Shown here piece by piece: positions 1-12,151 of a stretch of 64,000 nt of DNA (its first letter is position 1; each line of letters begins with the position of its first letter). A model generated the notes under the pieces. The model did no database searches, was not told the DNA's origin, and saw only the letters and a program-made list of their open reading frames with translations. Both the position numbers and the translations under genes were made by a program. Origin of the DNA: Cyrtodaria siliqua (taxonomy: Eukaryota; Mollusca; Bivalvia; Adapedonta; Hiatellidae); assembly GCA_037043455.1 (NCBI GenBank), contig JAWPHD010000002.1:558001-622000 (forward strand), written 5' to 3'.

Positions 1-39
1 TGAGTCTGGTGAACATGAATATTTCACTTATTATATTTG

Positions 40-295
40 CATGCAGGAGGTCGTGAGTTCCATCTCCGGCCGGGGCATACTTCAACCGAGTTTGCTACTT
101 TATTCTCTTTTGGTTGTATTTATTGCTTCCAAAGGATCTCCCTTATCAATATTTATTCATAAAAATTGTACTTGTAACTCCATTGTTTGACGTTCAGCAT
201 TATTTTTATTATAAAGGGTAGTTCAAGGACAGGTCAGCCCACTGTCAGTATAATGTGACTGGGTGGGGTATCGTGTCATGTGTCTATGTCATAAT
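40..295 (+). mobile_element. SINE-like fragment
   Basis: A degenerate polymerase III B-box-like stretch (GTGAGTTCCATCTCC, 53-67) is followed by a GGCCGGGGCATACT block and, at 221-290, GTCAGCCCACTGTCAG and GACTGGGTGGGGTATCG. This order is typical of tRNA-derived molluscan SINE bodies. The 5' head may lie before base 1 and no target-site duplication was found. Assignment to a named family is not possible. Confidence 0.4.
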
Positions 296-322
296 ATTCC
301 AGTATTTCAATATTTAACTTAT

Positions 323-879
323 TATACCCTGCTTTCACAAAGTGAAATGGGGGCTATATAGGAATCGTGTTGTCCCCATCTTCCCGTCACGTCACGTTCC
401 ATCACGTAACACATTTTGCTTGCATATCTCAAACACTTTTGAATGGATTGTTCCCAAACTTCATATACTCATAACAACTGATGACCTTATGTCCCTGTAC
501 ATCACCCATCATTGATTGCCTAATTTGTTACAGAATTATAACCCTTTGTTTGACTTAAAAAATTTTGGCTCTAAAACTGTATAATGACAGGTTAACACAT
601 TTTTTCTCAGACATTTTCAAATTGATTGTTCCCAAACTTAATATACACATAACAACTGATGACCTTATGTCCCTGTACATCACACATTGTTGATGCCTAA
701 TTTATTACAGAATTATGGCCCTTTATTTAACTCTATAATGAACTTCATGTGGCTTTCACTTACACTTTCATGGATTGTTATTACACCTGACATACAGTTT
801 ACACATGATGATATGATGTGGCTCTGCATTAATGGTTTTTCGATTCTGCATTTTTTTTTGCAGAATTATGGACCTTTGT
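323..879 (+). mobile_element. Hairpin-headed tandem-core element, family 1
   Basis: It begins with an imperfect hairpin (TATACCC, then GCTTTCAC-AAA-GTGAAA, then GGGCTATA, 323-358). About three diverged units of about 175 bp follow, recognised by GGATTGTTCCCAAACTT, CAACTGATGACCTTATGTCC and CAGAATTATGGCCCTTT. It has the same plan as several other element families in the window. It has no coding capacity and is probably a non-autonomous transposon or its relic. Confidence 0.55.
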
Positions 880-1262
880 TATACCCCCGCTTAACGAAGT
901 TTAGAGGGGTATACTGGTTTCACCCTATCCGTCCGTCTGTAGATGCAACCTTGTCCGCTCCACAACTCCTCTCCCCCTGAAGTAAATCTCATGAAACTTC
1001 ATAGGTGAACTGCCTGTGGTAATAGGATGACCCTTATTGATTTTGAGGTCAGTAGGTCAAAGGTCAAGGTCACCGGGACCTGACCGTGAAAATCTTTGTC
1101 CGCTCTTTAACTCCTCTCCCCCTGAAGCAAATCTTATGAAACTTAATGAGTGGACTGCTTGTCATGAAGAGATGGCCCCTATTGGTTTTGAGGTCAAAGG
1201 TCAAGGCCACCATTACCTGATCATGAAAATCCTATTCCACTCAACCTTCGACAGCTCTAGTT
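880..1262 (+). mobile_element. Hairpin-headed tandem-core element, family 2
   Basis: The hairpin TATACCCC (880-887) / GGGGTATA (906-913) is followed by a short CCGTCCGTCTG run and two core units of about 146 bp. Each unit starts GTCCGCTC..AACTCCTCTCCCCCTGAAG and contains AGGTCAAAGGTCAAGG. No open frame of substance. Boundary to the right is approximate. Confidence 0.55.
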
Positions 1263-1499
1263 CTTTGACATTAAATAATTAACGGATATTTTAGATATTC
1301 ATTCTTCATTTTGCCCATCATCGACTACAGCAAAAAAGCGGGGCTATTCATCACCTTCAGTGATAGTTCTAGTATTATCATTAGTTTGGTGGGTCAGAAT
1401 ATTTCACTTTTTACCTTTGATATCAATATTTGACTTATGGTCAGTTTGTCACAGTTTACTTCGAAATTGTGTAGTTGGTAATGTAAATTCGTCTGCAGT

Positions 1500-4145
1500 G
1501 ACCTTTTGAGGAGTAAATGTAAACTATTGTTGTTTTTCCACTGTCAGTTTAAGTAATATATTCAGAAGGCTGCAGTTGGCTTATTCAGGAGTCACATGTT
1601 TTTCCACTGTCAGTTTAAGTAATCTATTCGGAAGTCTGCAGTTGGCTTATTCAGGAGTTGCATGTGAACTGTTGTTGTTTTTCCACTGTCAGTTTAAGTA
1701 ATATATTCGGAAGTCTGCAGTTGGCTTATTCAGGAGTCACATGTTTTTCTGCTGTCAGTTTAAGTAATCTATTCGGAAGTCTGCATTTGGCTTATTCAGG
1801 AGTTGCATGTGAACTGTTGTTGCTTTTCCACTGTCAGTTTAAGTAATATATTCGGAAGTCTGCAGTTGGCTTATTCAGGAGTTGCATGTGAACTGTTGTT
1901 GTTTTTCCACTGTCAGTTTAAGTAATATATTCATAAGTCTGCAGTTGGCTTATTCAGGAGTCACATGTTTTTCCACTGTCAGTTTAAGTTATACATTCAG
2001 AAGTCTGCAGTTTGCTTATTCAGGAGTCACATGTTTTTCCACTGTCAGTTTAAGTAATATATTCAGAAGTCTGCAATTGGCTTATTCAGGAGTCACATGT
2101 TTTTCCACTGTCAGTTTAAGTAATCTATTCGGAAGTCTGCAGTTGGCTTATTCAGGAGTTGCATGTGAACTGTTGTTGTTTTTCCACTGTCAGTTTAAGT
2201 AATATATTCGGAAGTCTGCAGTTGGCTTATTCAGGAGTCACATGTTTTTCCACTGTCAGTTTAAGTAATATATTCAGAAGTCTGCAATTGGCTTATTCAG
2301 GAGTCACATGTTTTTCCACTGTCAGTTTAAGTAATCTATTTGGAAGTCTGCAGTTGGCTTATTCAGGAGTTGCATGTGAACTGTTGTTGTTTTTCCACTG
2401 TCAGTTTAAGTAATATATTCGGAAGTCTGCAGTTGGCTTATTCAGGAGTCACATGTTTTTCCACTGTCAGTTTAAGTAATCTATTCGGAAGTCTGTAGTT
2501 GGCTTATTCAGGAGTTGCATGTGAACTGTTGTTGTTTTTCCACTGTCAGTAAGTAATCCATTCGGAAGTCTGCAGTTGGCTTATTCAGGAGTTGCATGTG
2601 AACTGTTGTTGTTTTTCCACTGTCAGTTTAAGTAATCCATTCGGAAGTCTGCAGTTGGCTTATTCAGGAGTTGCATGTGAACTGTTGTTGTTTTTCCACT
2701 GTCAGTTTAAGTAATCCATTCGGAAGTCTGCAGTTGGCTTATTCAGGAGTTGCATGTGAACTGTTGTTGTTTTTCCACTGTCAGTTTAAGTAATCTATTC
2801 GGAAGTCTGCAGTTGGCTTATTCAGGAGTTGCATGTGAACTGTTGTTGTTTTTCCACTGTCAGTTTAAGTAATATATTCGAAAGTCTGCAGTTGGCTTAT
2901 TCAGGAGTTGCATGTGAACTGTTGTCGTTTTTCCACTGTCAGTTTAAGTAATATATTCATAAGTCTGCAGTTGGCTTATTCAGGAGTCACGTTTTTCCAC
3001 TGTCAGTTTAAGTAATACATTCAGAAGTCTGCAGTTTGCTTATTCAGGAGTCACATGTTTTTCCACTGTCAGTTTAAGTAATATATTCAGAAGTCTGCAA
3101 TTGGCTTATTCAGGAGTCACATGTTTTTCCACTGTCAGTTTAAGTAATCTATTCGGAAGTCTGCAGTTGGCTTATTCAGGAGTTGCATGTGAACTGTTGT
3201 TGTTTTTCCACTGTCAGTTTAAGTAATATATTCGGAAGTCTGCAGTTGGCTTATTCAGGAGTCACATGTTTTTCCACTGTCAGTTTAAGTAATATATTCA
3301 GAAGTCTGCAATTGGCTTATTCAGGAGTCACATGTTTTTCCACTGTCAGTTTAAGTAATCTATTTGGAAGTCTGCAGTTGGCTTATTCAGGAGTTGCATG
3401 TGAACTGTTGTTGTTTTTCCACTGTCAGTTTAAGTAATATATTCGGAAGTCTGCAGTTGGCTTATTCAGGAGTCACATGTTTTTCCACTGTCAGTTTAAG
3501 TAATCTATTCGGAAGTCTGCAGTTGGCTTATTCAGGAGTTGCATGTGAACTGTTGTTGTTTTTCCACTGTCAGTTTAAGTAATATAGTCGGAAGTCTGCA
3601 GTTGGCTTATTCAGGAGTCACATATTTTTCCACTGTCAGTTTAAGTAATCTATTCGGAAGTCTGCAGTTGGCTTATTCAGGAGTTGCATGTGAACTGTTG
3701 TTGTTTTTCCACTGTCAGTTTAAGTAATATAGTCGGAAGTCTGCAGTTGGCTTATTCAGGAGTCACATGTTTTTCCACTGTCAGTTTAAGTAATATATTC
3801 AGAAGTCTGCAGTTGGCTTATTCAGGAGTCACATGTTTTTCCACTGTCAGTTTAAGTAATCTATTCGGAAGTCTGCAGTTGGCTTATTCAGGAGTTGCAT
3901 GTGAACTGTTGTTGTTTTTCCACTGTCAGTTTAAGTAATATAGTCGGAAGTCTGCAGTTGGCTTATTCAGGAGTCACATATTTTTCCACTGTCAGTTTAA
4001 GTAATCTATTCGGAAGTCTGCAGTTGGCTTATTCAGGAGTTGCATGTTAACTGTTGTTGTTTTTCCACTGTCAGTTTAAGTAATATATTCATAAGTCTGC
4101 AGTTGACTGTTTCAGGAGTCGCATGTGAACTGTTGTTGTTTTTCC
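1500..4145 (+). repeat. 66/79-bp minisatellite with higher-order structure
   Basis: About 37 head-to-tail units share the core TTTTTCCACTGTCAGTTTAA and GTCTGCAGTTGGCTTATTCA. Short units are 66 bp and end in GGAGTCACATG; long units are 79 bp and end in GGAGTTGCATG plus TGAACTGTTGTTG. A block of roughly 0.65 kb (about 1880-2530) recurs about 1.02 kb downstream (about 2905-3550), so the array grew partly by duplicating multi-unit blocks. Open frames inside it are side effects of the 66-bp (22-codon) period. Confidence 0.95.
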
Positions 4146-4674
4146 AATGTTATTAAAGATATAATAGACTGCAATTAGCCCGGTATTGATCGAGACCTGC
4201 AGTCAGCTCAGTATGGAATGTACCGTGTTTTATTATTGAGCAGCTAATCAGTGATTGTATAGCTTAAGTGCCACGCGATCGGGAAGACTGTAATTAAAAA
4301 AGCTATGTCAGAAGATAATTTAAGTGCCTGGATCTGGTTCAGTCTGTATATTCTAGTTATATAATAGCTTTAGAGTAGCAGTGGCAAGTGGAACATTACA
4401 CTCGCAGATGGCTTCATTCTCTCTGATTTTTGTCTAAAATATTCCTCTGTGACATTGTATTAGTGATCGCGCAAATTGTTCGTTATCGAATTCTGATATA
4501 TAACAGAGTACATATTAGTCAGTTCTAATACCCAGATCAGGGCGAATAAGTTGGTACTGCCCCAGCGCAGATACGTGCACAAATTGTAAGCATAAAATTG
4601 TTTACTGATGCCAGAAGTAGATACATTTTATTAAAGTGGTGTCCTAAAGGGACTGGAGGTGATTTGGAGGAAAT
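4146..4674. other. Unique-looking AT-rich sequence, no gene seen
   Basis: No credible open frame, RNA gene or repeat was recognised between the two minisatellites. Confidence 0.5.
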
Positions 4675-4985
4675 ACAGATGTCTATCTAAATATGAATAA
4701 CACTATTAGATGTCTATCTAAATATGAATACAACTATTAGATGTCTATCTAAATATGAATAAAACTATTGGATATTTATCTAAATATGAATAATACTATT
4801 AGATGTCTATCTAAATATGAATAAAACTATTAGATGTCTATTTAAATATGAATAAAACTATTGGATATTTATCTAAATATGAATAATACTATTAGATATT
4901 TATCTAAATATGAATACAACTATTGGATGTCATATCTAAATATAAAAAAAACTATTGGATATTCATCTAAATATGAATAAATATG
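4675..4985 (+). repeat. 31-bp AT-rich minisatellite
   Basis: About ten units of roughly 31 bp with the core GATGTCTATCTAAATATGAA and AAACTATTA. Variants carry GATATTTATC. Tandem array, non-coding. Confidence 0.9.
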
Positions 4986-5858
4986 ATTGCTAGGGTAATC
5001 TGAAAATATTAAAAAACTGGGGGGAAGGAAAGACCGGGTTGAACGTCATCAGCAAAATGGCATATATACATACTTTACTGTAGGGGGGTGTAGAATTGAT
5101 AAACCAAGTGTACAAATCATTTTCTTTAAAATTCTGATTAAAACATGACTATATAGATACGTTTCTGAAAATCCTGATTAAAACATATGGATACATTTCT
5201 TTGTTTCAGAAACTAGTATCTCATTCATTCTTTGTTTTACAAAATATGTCGTTCAGAATCTTGTTTTGTTTGGACCGGAAACCACCGTCTGCTTTTCAAA
5301 GCAACTGAAGTCGCCGTTCTAAAACCTCTAGATGTTATGTTTAAAAACCAAAGAGTTTACACAAATTGTTTAAATCATAACATTATGCATGTAATTAATT
5401 GTAATCAGCTGTTTTCTAATGCTTAAATGTCTGCATATATGATCGCCGTACATTCGCGAAAACTGATGACATCGTTTTCAGCATACGAATTCCTCCATTT
5501 AAAAAGGGACTAATGAGTTCCTGTTTCGTGAAAGAATATATATATATATATACTTATTACATTGTTCATACGCATGACATATGTTATGTGTACACTCGAA
5601 AATACTTACGATGTTGTTAATGTTTAACTTCTGCTGATTGCAAAGGCGCGAGCCGAAACCGCTTTTTCTAAACTGTGACGTCACGTAATTTTGGGTGATA
5701 TTAACTATTCCCCGGTCGATTTCCCGGTTTCTTCCCGTTACTTTCCGGTTAAAACGCGGTTGAAAAGAGATGGAAAGTTTGATATGTGTGTTGATGTTTC
5801 TGATGTTTTAATGATCTATATGCTTTATTACGTCTTCCCCACATATTGTTTTTAGGTT
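4986..5858. other. Non-coding stretch with a (TA)n microsatellite
   Basis: No gene is supported. A (TA)9-type run lies at 5535-5552. Around 5705-5750 there is a cluster of CCCGG/CCCGTT motifs. Short open frames here lack recognisable domains. Confidence 0.5.
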
Positions 5859-6090
5859 TGATGTCCGTCTGTCATCTGTCTGTCTGTCCGTCACAAGTCG
5901 TGTCCTCTCCATATCTCTTGAACCGCTTGAGGGATTTTGAAATAACTTGGCACAAATGTTCACCATATCGAGACGACATGCAGAGCGCAACTTCCAGCCA
6001 CGTCCGTTCAAGGTCAAGGTCACACTTAGAGGTTGAAGGTCATATGCACTATATTTCGTGTCCTCTCCATATCTCTTGAACCGCTTATTT
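5859..6090 (+). mobile_element. Single-unit core-repeat element fragment
   Basis: A GTCCGTCTGTC run (5861-5892) is followed by the core GTCCTCTCCATATCTCTTGA and GGGATTTTGAAATAACTTGG, then TTCAAGGTCAAGGTCACAC. GTCCTCTCCATATCTCTTGA starts again at 6059. The sequence is related to the cores at 51.5-52.9 kb and 60.1-60.9 kb. It is a short copy of the same non-autonomous element group. Confidence 0.5.
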
Positions 6091-6727
6091 TCAAGCTTTT
6101 CAATTGCTTATTTTTCAGTTTTTTCTTTTCCAATTTACTTAATACCGGTACACTGTACTCTGAATTAAACATTGGTTAGCATTACCCATTCATTTTAATA
6201 CATACTGTTTTCAATCCTGTTCCTGCTCCTGTCAGATATCAGAAGTGGGACTTGCTTTTTGCAAAGTTCAAGTAAACCAGTATTTTTTCAAATTGAAAAA
6301 ACAACAACACCATCCTAGACCTAGATCTGACTAAAGCTCCATGGGATTTCAAGCCCTGAATATTAAATAACATGCATGTGATACTTTCAGGACCTCAATC
6401 TGGGAGTTAAGTGGGGTTTTTTAAGGGAGATTCATGCAAAAATCTGGGAGTTTTTTTCACAGGCTATTTTTAGCGCGCGAGCAGCATTTTTTACCCAAAT
6501 TCCATAATACATAAAAGAATACCTAAAAATACACTTTTAAACAAGTTTCTTCACTGATGTCGGGGGAGATAACAAGAATGAATAAAAACAATTTTTAAAC
6601 AATATTTTATTTAATAACCAATGATAAACATGTAAGGTCATCTAACACTATAAATATAAGTGTCATCTCTTGAACACACTCACAGCCCTAACTTTAACAC
6701 AGTGAACTTCCACTAACTGTCCTAAAC

Positions 6728-7044
6728 TTAGTTGCACACACCCTTACACTTCCTCACAAGTTCACGGCTTGGTTTATACTCATAGCATAAGGCTGAATTG
6801 TTTATTTTCACAGACTGTGAACAGAGGTTGCACTGAGGTTGCCACGGCTGTCTGATTGGATCTTCCTCAGCATGCTGAAGCTTCTCTCTGCATCTGCGTT
6901 CGAGTGAGCTATGCTGAGGCAAGAGACGGCCACCTCTGACGATACTGCATACTGCAACTTTCCAGTGGGCAGCTTCCTCATGGACATATCAAAATGTACA
7001 AACATGGAACAAAAGCAACCAACATCAATCAACCCTTTTTTCAA
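6728..7044 (-). pseudogene. hAT transposase C-terminal fragment, frameshifted
   Basis: On the minus strand, 7044-6808 encodes a stretch with SNADAERSFSMLRKIQSD, then RGNLSATSVHSL. This matches the C-terminal dimerisation region of hAT-superfamily transposases (the N-A-D/E-x-E-R-x-F-S pattern followed by a basic R..LS helix). After a frameshift near 6815 the neighbouring frame continues INNSALCYEYKPSRELV, the expected tail of the same domain, to 6728. No catalytic part or zinc finger is seen, and terminal repeats were not found. It is a dead relic, probably part of a once longer element between about 6.4 and 7.6 kb. Confidence 0.65.
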
Positions 7045-7945
7045 AAGTAAAATCTGAAATCAAACACACAAACATCGAACTAAAGCAACCAACGTACGTC
7101 AATCACGAAACTCCTTTCGAAGTAAAATCTTTATAAAATTCATTAATTGTTTTAATTAAATCATACATACTCATCAAATTCAGGCCGACAAAGTCTACTT
7201 TCGTTTTCGCTATCCGATAATTACTGCGTCACCTTTAACAAACATTCATTTTCCACTTTTAAATAAATGACACCGGCAATTTGTTTCAAGTTGTATCGAT
7301 TTAATTACAGACACATCATTAAAGACTTCATAAGTATGCTGCTAATCCTTTGATAAGATCAATTATGCCAATAAACTGTTTGCAAACAACAGTTTCACCC
7401 ACTTCCCCCCCCAGGCTATTGATCCAGGTCAAATCCAGGTATGTCACGTGACGTTCTCGAGAATCTCGCAAGTCGCGAGACAATAACATCAACAAACATA
7501 TACCAAACAAAGGAAATGGACCGATGATTTTCGAAAAATCGTTTTTAGCAATTTTACGGGAGTTTTTCACACAATTCCGTGGGGCCGGGAGGAGGGTTAG
7601 ATTTCCGTGAGATTTCATCTCACGCCGTGAGGTATCTCATGTATGAATAAGCTGTGTAGTCTTCTGACGAGAAAACGTTGCAATCGGCTGCGATTTCAAT
7701 TATTGTTTATCTTTCGCTCATAGATAATAATACGAAAATTTATTTTATTAGATACAATAATTGTCCTATTTTTCCCTGAGATTTTATTTATGTGGTGGCT
7801 TAAAAGGACAAAAATTTGGGCTGGCTCATGAATGTAGTAAGAGGTAACACATTTTTTCTCCGTTAACCAGGAGTGACAACCTAGAAGATTTATTGTGTGT
7901 AATGTATACAATAAAATTACAAGTTCACAAATAGTTCCTTCTGAA
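7045..7945. other. Non-coding, no gene seen
   Basis: May include the rest of the decayed hAT element. A palindromic TCTCGCAAGTCGCGAGA occurs at 7464-7480. No supported gene. Confidence 0.4.
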
Positions 7946-8245
7946 ATTTTCTAAGTCCACAATTTCCATCGATTTCCATACCCAAAAAGGATTAAGTTAT
8001 TTTTCCTTTTTTCCATCCCACAATGTGTCTAAGTTCAACTTTCCGTGGAAATATTCTGCTTTTCCATCGAATTCCGTGGAAATGTTTTAGGTGTTGGTTA
8101 TATTCCACAGAAAAAATGGACGGAAAATTTTGGGTTCAAAACAATTCCGTGAAAATAAACAGAATTCCGCGGAATTCCGCAGCATTTTACTGTTTTACAT
8201 GCCAATTTCTATGGAAATTCAAGGAATTCTGTGGAAAATATCTAA
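7946..8245. repeat. Cluster of TTCCGTGGAA-type palindromic words
   Basis: Within 300 bp there are at least seven variants of ATTCCGYGGAA or TTCCATGGAA-like words in both orientations, for example near 8041, 8070, 8104, 8147, 8163, 8170, 8211 and 8223. One spot reads AATTCCGCGGAATTCCGC. The spacing is irregular, so it is not a simple minisatellite. Origin unknown; it may be a decayed palindromic element. Confidence 0.5.
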
Positions 8246-8654
8246 TGAGGATGGCATTTCTAGAGACGGGCAATGTCAAAACAGAAAGACGTGACAATTA
8301 TTTATCAAAACCGTTATTTACCTCAGAATGATGGTAAGGTATGAGTTTGCATTATTAATGGGCAATTGCAATATCAGTAAGGGCGGGTGGCTTTTTCCAA
8401 CTACTACTCCTACAGGGCAAGTGGGTTTGAAATAGTTTACATCCCTGACATTGGTCCTACTACTTGTGTCTCCTTGGCTTTTTCTGCTGATTCTTATGTA
8501 AAATTACTGACAAAATGATGCACTTTGATGCTTAATTAAAAGTCATGGATATATTTATACAGACAAATAACTTCACAGCTGACAGAATTGTGAGACACTT
8601 CTGAAAAACACGAATTTGTTCAAGATTTCATATTAATAACACCTACCTGCTGAG

Positions 8655-8705
8655 GCCAAAAATAAAAATAGTTGTTTCCTATTGCATGCTCTAAAAAAGG
8701 CATTT
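8655..8705 (-). mobile_element. Fragment of dispersed repeat F
   Basis: The words AATAAAAATAGTTG, TTTCCTATTGCATGCTCT and GGCATTTTC are the reverse complement of the right end of the copy at 17075-17390. A short isolated end fragment. Confidence 0.45.
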
Positions 8706-9962
8706 TCTTTTTCTTTTTTTTTTTGAGCAAGATATTGTGGGAATGTATTTATGACACAAAACCCATACAAGTTGATGATACAGTGTGATAGTTTCTCTGT
8801 GATGTTGTTAATTTACCTCTACTTAAGACAGCCCCAGTTAAATTATGTGAAAAAAAAGAAAAAAGCTCAGTCAGGCAACCAGAAACACATTTCTTTTTCT
8901 ATTTGGCTCAATTGTAATGCAAGGAACAAAGGAGATCGATCACATGTTAAAACAAATGTAAAAATGCTGATAAGATTCAAAGGGAGGTAAATTACAACTC
9001 ACCGATGTCCCTTATTGCTGTTGGACGCTTCTTGAAAGATGTCCCCCAGACCCCTCAGGACAGTCCAGCTTTTACTGCTTATTGTCGTGCTTGCAGTTTT
9101 AATAGGGCTCGATCTTAGATAATTATCTAATGTTCTTAAAATAAACTGAAACGGTCAATGATTTCGGACAAACAGTTGATTACTTACACGGTATATATGC
9201 AAAAGTATAGGTTTATTATTTCGGACATGGTACTGAGAGGTTTACACAGTATGTGAAGTCATTGAGCTTTAGGACTCACAACACTATTATCTCCCTTGAA
9301 TACTCCTGCCCTACAGATGAAGGAGGTAGATAAAAAAAACAAGTTCGCTTTTCTACATTTTGCAGGATACATTGATTTATCTTTACCAGGTTCTAAATCT
9401 ACAGCATTTTAGGAAGAGATCACAGAAAAATGAATGTTGATATAAGATTTCTAGCTAATTCTGCCTCATTTTACACATCATGGGTCTAATCTCCACGGGG
9501 TTGTATTTTTGTCTAAATTGTGATAGGTGTCACGCAAACATGAAATTCAAAAAAGTTCAATCTGGTAAATATTTGTTAAAAGTTAATAACATGCAGATAT
9601 TGGATCAATGAAGAATTTAAGCATAAATACATGTTGCAAAATCTTTTTTATCCCTATGCCACGAACAAAAACATTACAATGGGACCCTATTGAAAATTAA
9701 TTGTGGTGTGAGACGTTAAGCCCAGATATAGTCGTATTAGCTTATCTCTATCATATATTACCTCACCTGATGGTAATTATGCTCAAGGCCTTTAACATGT
9801 CATGATTGTGTAGTCTAATAGAATAACATTTTCTTGAGTGTCTTCTTCTCAAAAACAACTATCACTTGGAGTGCTTGTAAAAAAATGCCAGACAACCAGT
9901 TCCCAAACTAGGTTGCGTCCTACTGTATCCTTTGTGATGTCAGCAGTTTCTTTGGCAGTCAC
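8706..9962. other. Non-coding, no gene seen
   Basis: A poly-T tract lies at 8707-8724. Otherwise AT-rich sequence without a supported gene or clear repeat. Confidence 0.45.
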
Positions 9963-9974
9963 TTGTATGGGTCT

Positions 9975-10244
9975 AGGGGCCTCCGTGGCCAAGTGGTTAA
10001 CGTCTCTGACTTGAAATCACTTGCCCCTCACCGATGTAGGTTTGATCCCTCAGGAGCCTAGGAATCTTTATGTGAGGAAGCTATCCAGCTGGCTTTCGGA
10101 ACGTCGGTGGTTCTACCCAGGTGCCCGCCCGTGCACGAAAATTGCCTGGAGGGGCACCTGGGGTCTTCCTACACCAATGGAAGCTGGAAAAGTCGCCATA
10201 TGACCTTAGCTGTTGGTGCGACTATAAATTCCAATTCAATTCAA
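9975..10244 (+). mobile_element. tRNA-derived SINE, family A, intact, with target-site duplication
   Basis: A tRNA-like head (GTGGCCAAGTGGTTAACG as A box, GTAGGTTTGATCCCTC as B box) is followed by a body with GGAAGCTATCCAGCTGGC, CGTCGGTGGTTCTACCCAG and GGGGCACCTGGGGTCTTCC. The 3' tail is GTTGGTGCGACTATAAA then (CAATT)n. The body resembles the Meta domain described for SINEs of many marine invertebrates. A perfect 12-bp target-site duplication, TTGTATGGGTCT, flanks it (9963-9974 and 10245-10256), so insertion is fairly recent. The tail presumably reflects a partner LINE. Confidence 0.9.
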
Positions 10245-10375
10245 TTGTATGGGTCTTTTTGTGAGAAGTGACCTGTTGAACAACTGCTAGGTCTTGGCCT
10301 AGTTTGGGGCAAATCTGCAGTTAAGCAAATTTCTAGATACTCCAATTAAGAGTGAAGTCATGCCAACTTGAAGAC

Positions 10376-10457
10376 TTATCTGTCCCATCTCCTCCATAAT
10401 CCTCACTGGGTCAGAGTTATCTGTCCCATCTCCTCCATAAGCCTCACTGGGTCAGGG
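10376..10457 (+). repeat. 41-bp tandem duplication
   Basis: Two adjacent copies of a 41-bp unit beginning TTATCTGTCCCATCTCCTCC, differing at about three positions. Function unknown. Confidence 0.85.
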
Positions 10458-11892
10458 CTTGATGATCTACTCTGCAGACAAACAGCTTATTATCAATCCA
10501 AATTGGCAATTAACAAGAAGTCAGGCTTCTGATTGGGCAATCTTATAGACTGATCGTTTATTTTTTGTTTCCTTATTACAAAGAAAATGGGACACTGTAG
10601 AGATATGACAAACAATGGACCAGTCAAGCTCTTATCTTGTGTCATTTATTGCATTAAATCATTTTCTCAGGACAACAAACAGAAATCAATGGGAAATTAA
10701 TGCTGGAGTAAAAGATAAGTGGTGGTGACATAATTGAATGATTAGTTACGATGATATAGTCAAGACACTTCAGCAATATTGTCACGTTGACATATATTCG
10801 CGTGTCCGAAAATTCGCGTGTCCGAAAATGTTATACATTTAGTTCAGTTCAACATACAGCCTTTAAACTTTCTACATTGTCATACATATACTTACATAAT
10901 GGCATTTCAGCGATTTTTTTTCACCCTTAATGGGAATGGTACCGGCACCCATTCAATTGCGAAAATTGCCTTAATATGGGAATTTTTCACTATCAAACAA
11001 AAGCAGTATTCTTAAATGCATTGCCATGTATACATTCTCTTGTAGTATTTCATTCCCCTCACCTGAAAGACTTCTTCTCTTTAAATAAAGTTTCACTCAA
11101 AATATTAAAAAACAAACAAACCAAATACAACAGTACTGTTGTTTGTTTTTTTTTTGACTGGGAGTTTTTTCAGGTACCACATATATAAGGTACAAAAAAT
11201 ACTGCATTTACTTCACCACAGATCACCATGCCCTACCTCAGCATACTTTTTCAGCATAGACATGTTTGAAAATGGAATGTATCATGGAAGGCGTAGCATG
11301 TCCGTCCATACTACAGTATACTGGATTCATGTCCAGGCCAAAACTCTGGAAGGAAATTAAATTCATGACATGATTGGATCAAAAAGATACTTTTCAGAAA
11401 GGTTTACCACATGGAGATGTGTTGCATAGAGTGCCATTCTAGTGTTAAGGTCGAAGTGAACTCTGCAAAGAATAATTGAATCAAAAAAGATATTTGGCAG
11501 AAATGTAAACCCACATGGAGACAAAACTGTCCCAGACTACTCCTTCCGACCTTAGCTCAAGGTCATACTGAAGGTCAAAGTCAAATTTGTGTCTGGACTG
11601 TAAATCAATTACTGTGAGTGATTGGATTAAAAAGATCTTGGGCAGCAAGGTTCATCACCTAGAGATGGAGTGTTGCTTACAACTCCTGCCAAGATAGGGT
11701 AAAAAGAAAGCTTTTGATTGCTTTTAAATTTACCCATGGTCAAGGTCACTGTTACTAGACATGTATTTTACAGCAGATATGGCCTTTGTTTATTTTAAAA
11801 AGAAGTATAAAAGTCGCAGTTTTCACAGAACACGTAAACCCAAAAACATGCAAAATGACAAACATGAATGGCAGTGTAAAGGCATGTGACGT
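10458..11892. other. Non-coding, no gene seen
   Basis: At 10796-10829 a 16-bp word (TTCGCGTGTCCGAAAA) is tandemly doubled. At 11440-11760 the words AAGGTCATACTGAAGGTCAA and GGTCAAGGTCACTG suggest decayed core-repeat elements. No supported gene. Confidence 0.45.
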
Positions 11893-12127
11893 CACAAAGA
11901 AAAAAAGGATTGACAATAGGGCTACTGCCTTGGAATGGTCAGTGGCAAAAAAGGCCGCTGAGGGATTAAGCCAGGTTCTAGGGTGCCCCAAACCTCACAC
12001 TTACCCTACTGTCATCCCAATAAAACTGAACAGTGTAAATAAAGAAATCTCCACCATGAACTATTCTCTAACCAACAAGGCAGCATTAATAGGCAATATA
12101 ATAAAACACAAAGATGCTCGTGTATAA
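11893..12127 (+). repeat. Dispersed repeat D, copy 1
   Basis: Shares long blocks with 33028-33220 in the same orientation, for example GGTTCTAGGG, CTTACCCTA(C/T)TGTCATC and AACAAGGYAGCATTAATA. It overlaps an open frame (11786-12127) that finds no recognisable domain and is not conserved in the second copy, which argues against a gene. Probably a fragment of a transposable element of unknown class. Confidence 0.6.
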
Positions 12128-12151
12128 ATAAATACAAAAAAAACAATAGCC

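Noticed and set aside
1658..3938. Several open frames with FSTVSLSN repeats
   Set aside because: They follow the 66-bp period (22 codons) of a minisatellite and break whenever a 79-bp unit appears. No start context or splice evidence.
11786..12127. 113-codon open frame that could be a small gene
   Set aside because: Most of it coincides with dispersed repeat D, whose second copy at 33028-33220 breaks the frame. No domain recognised.
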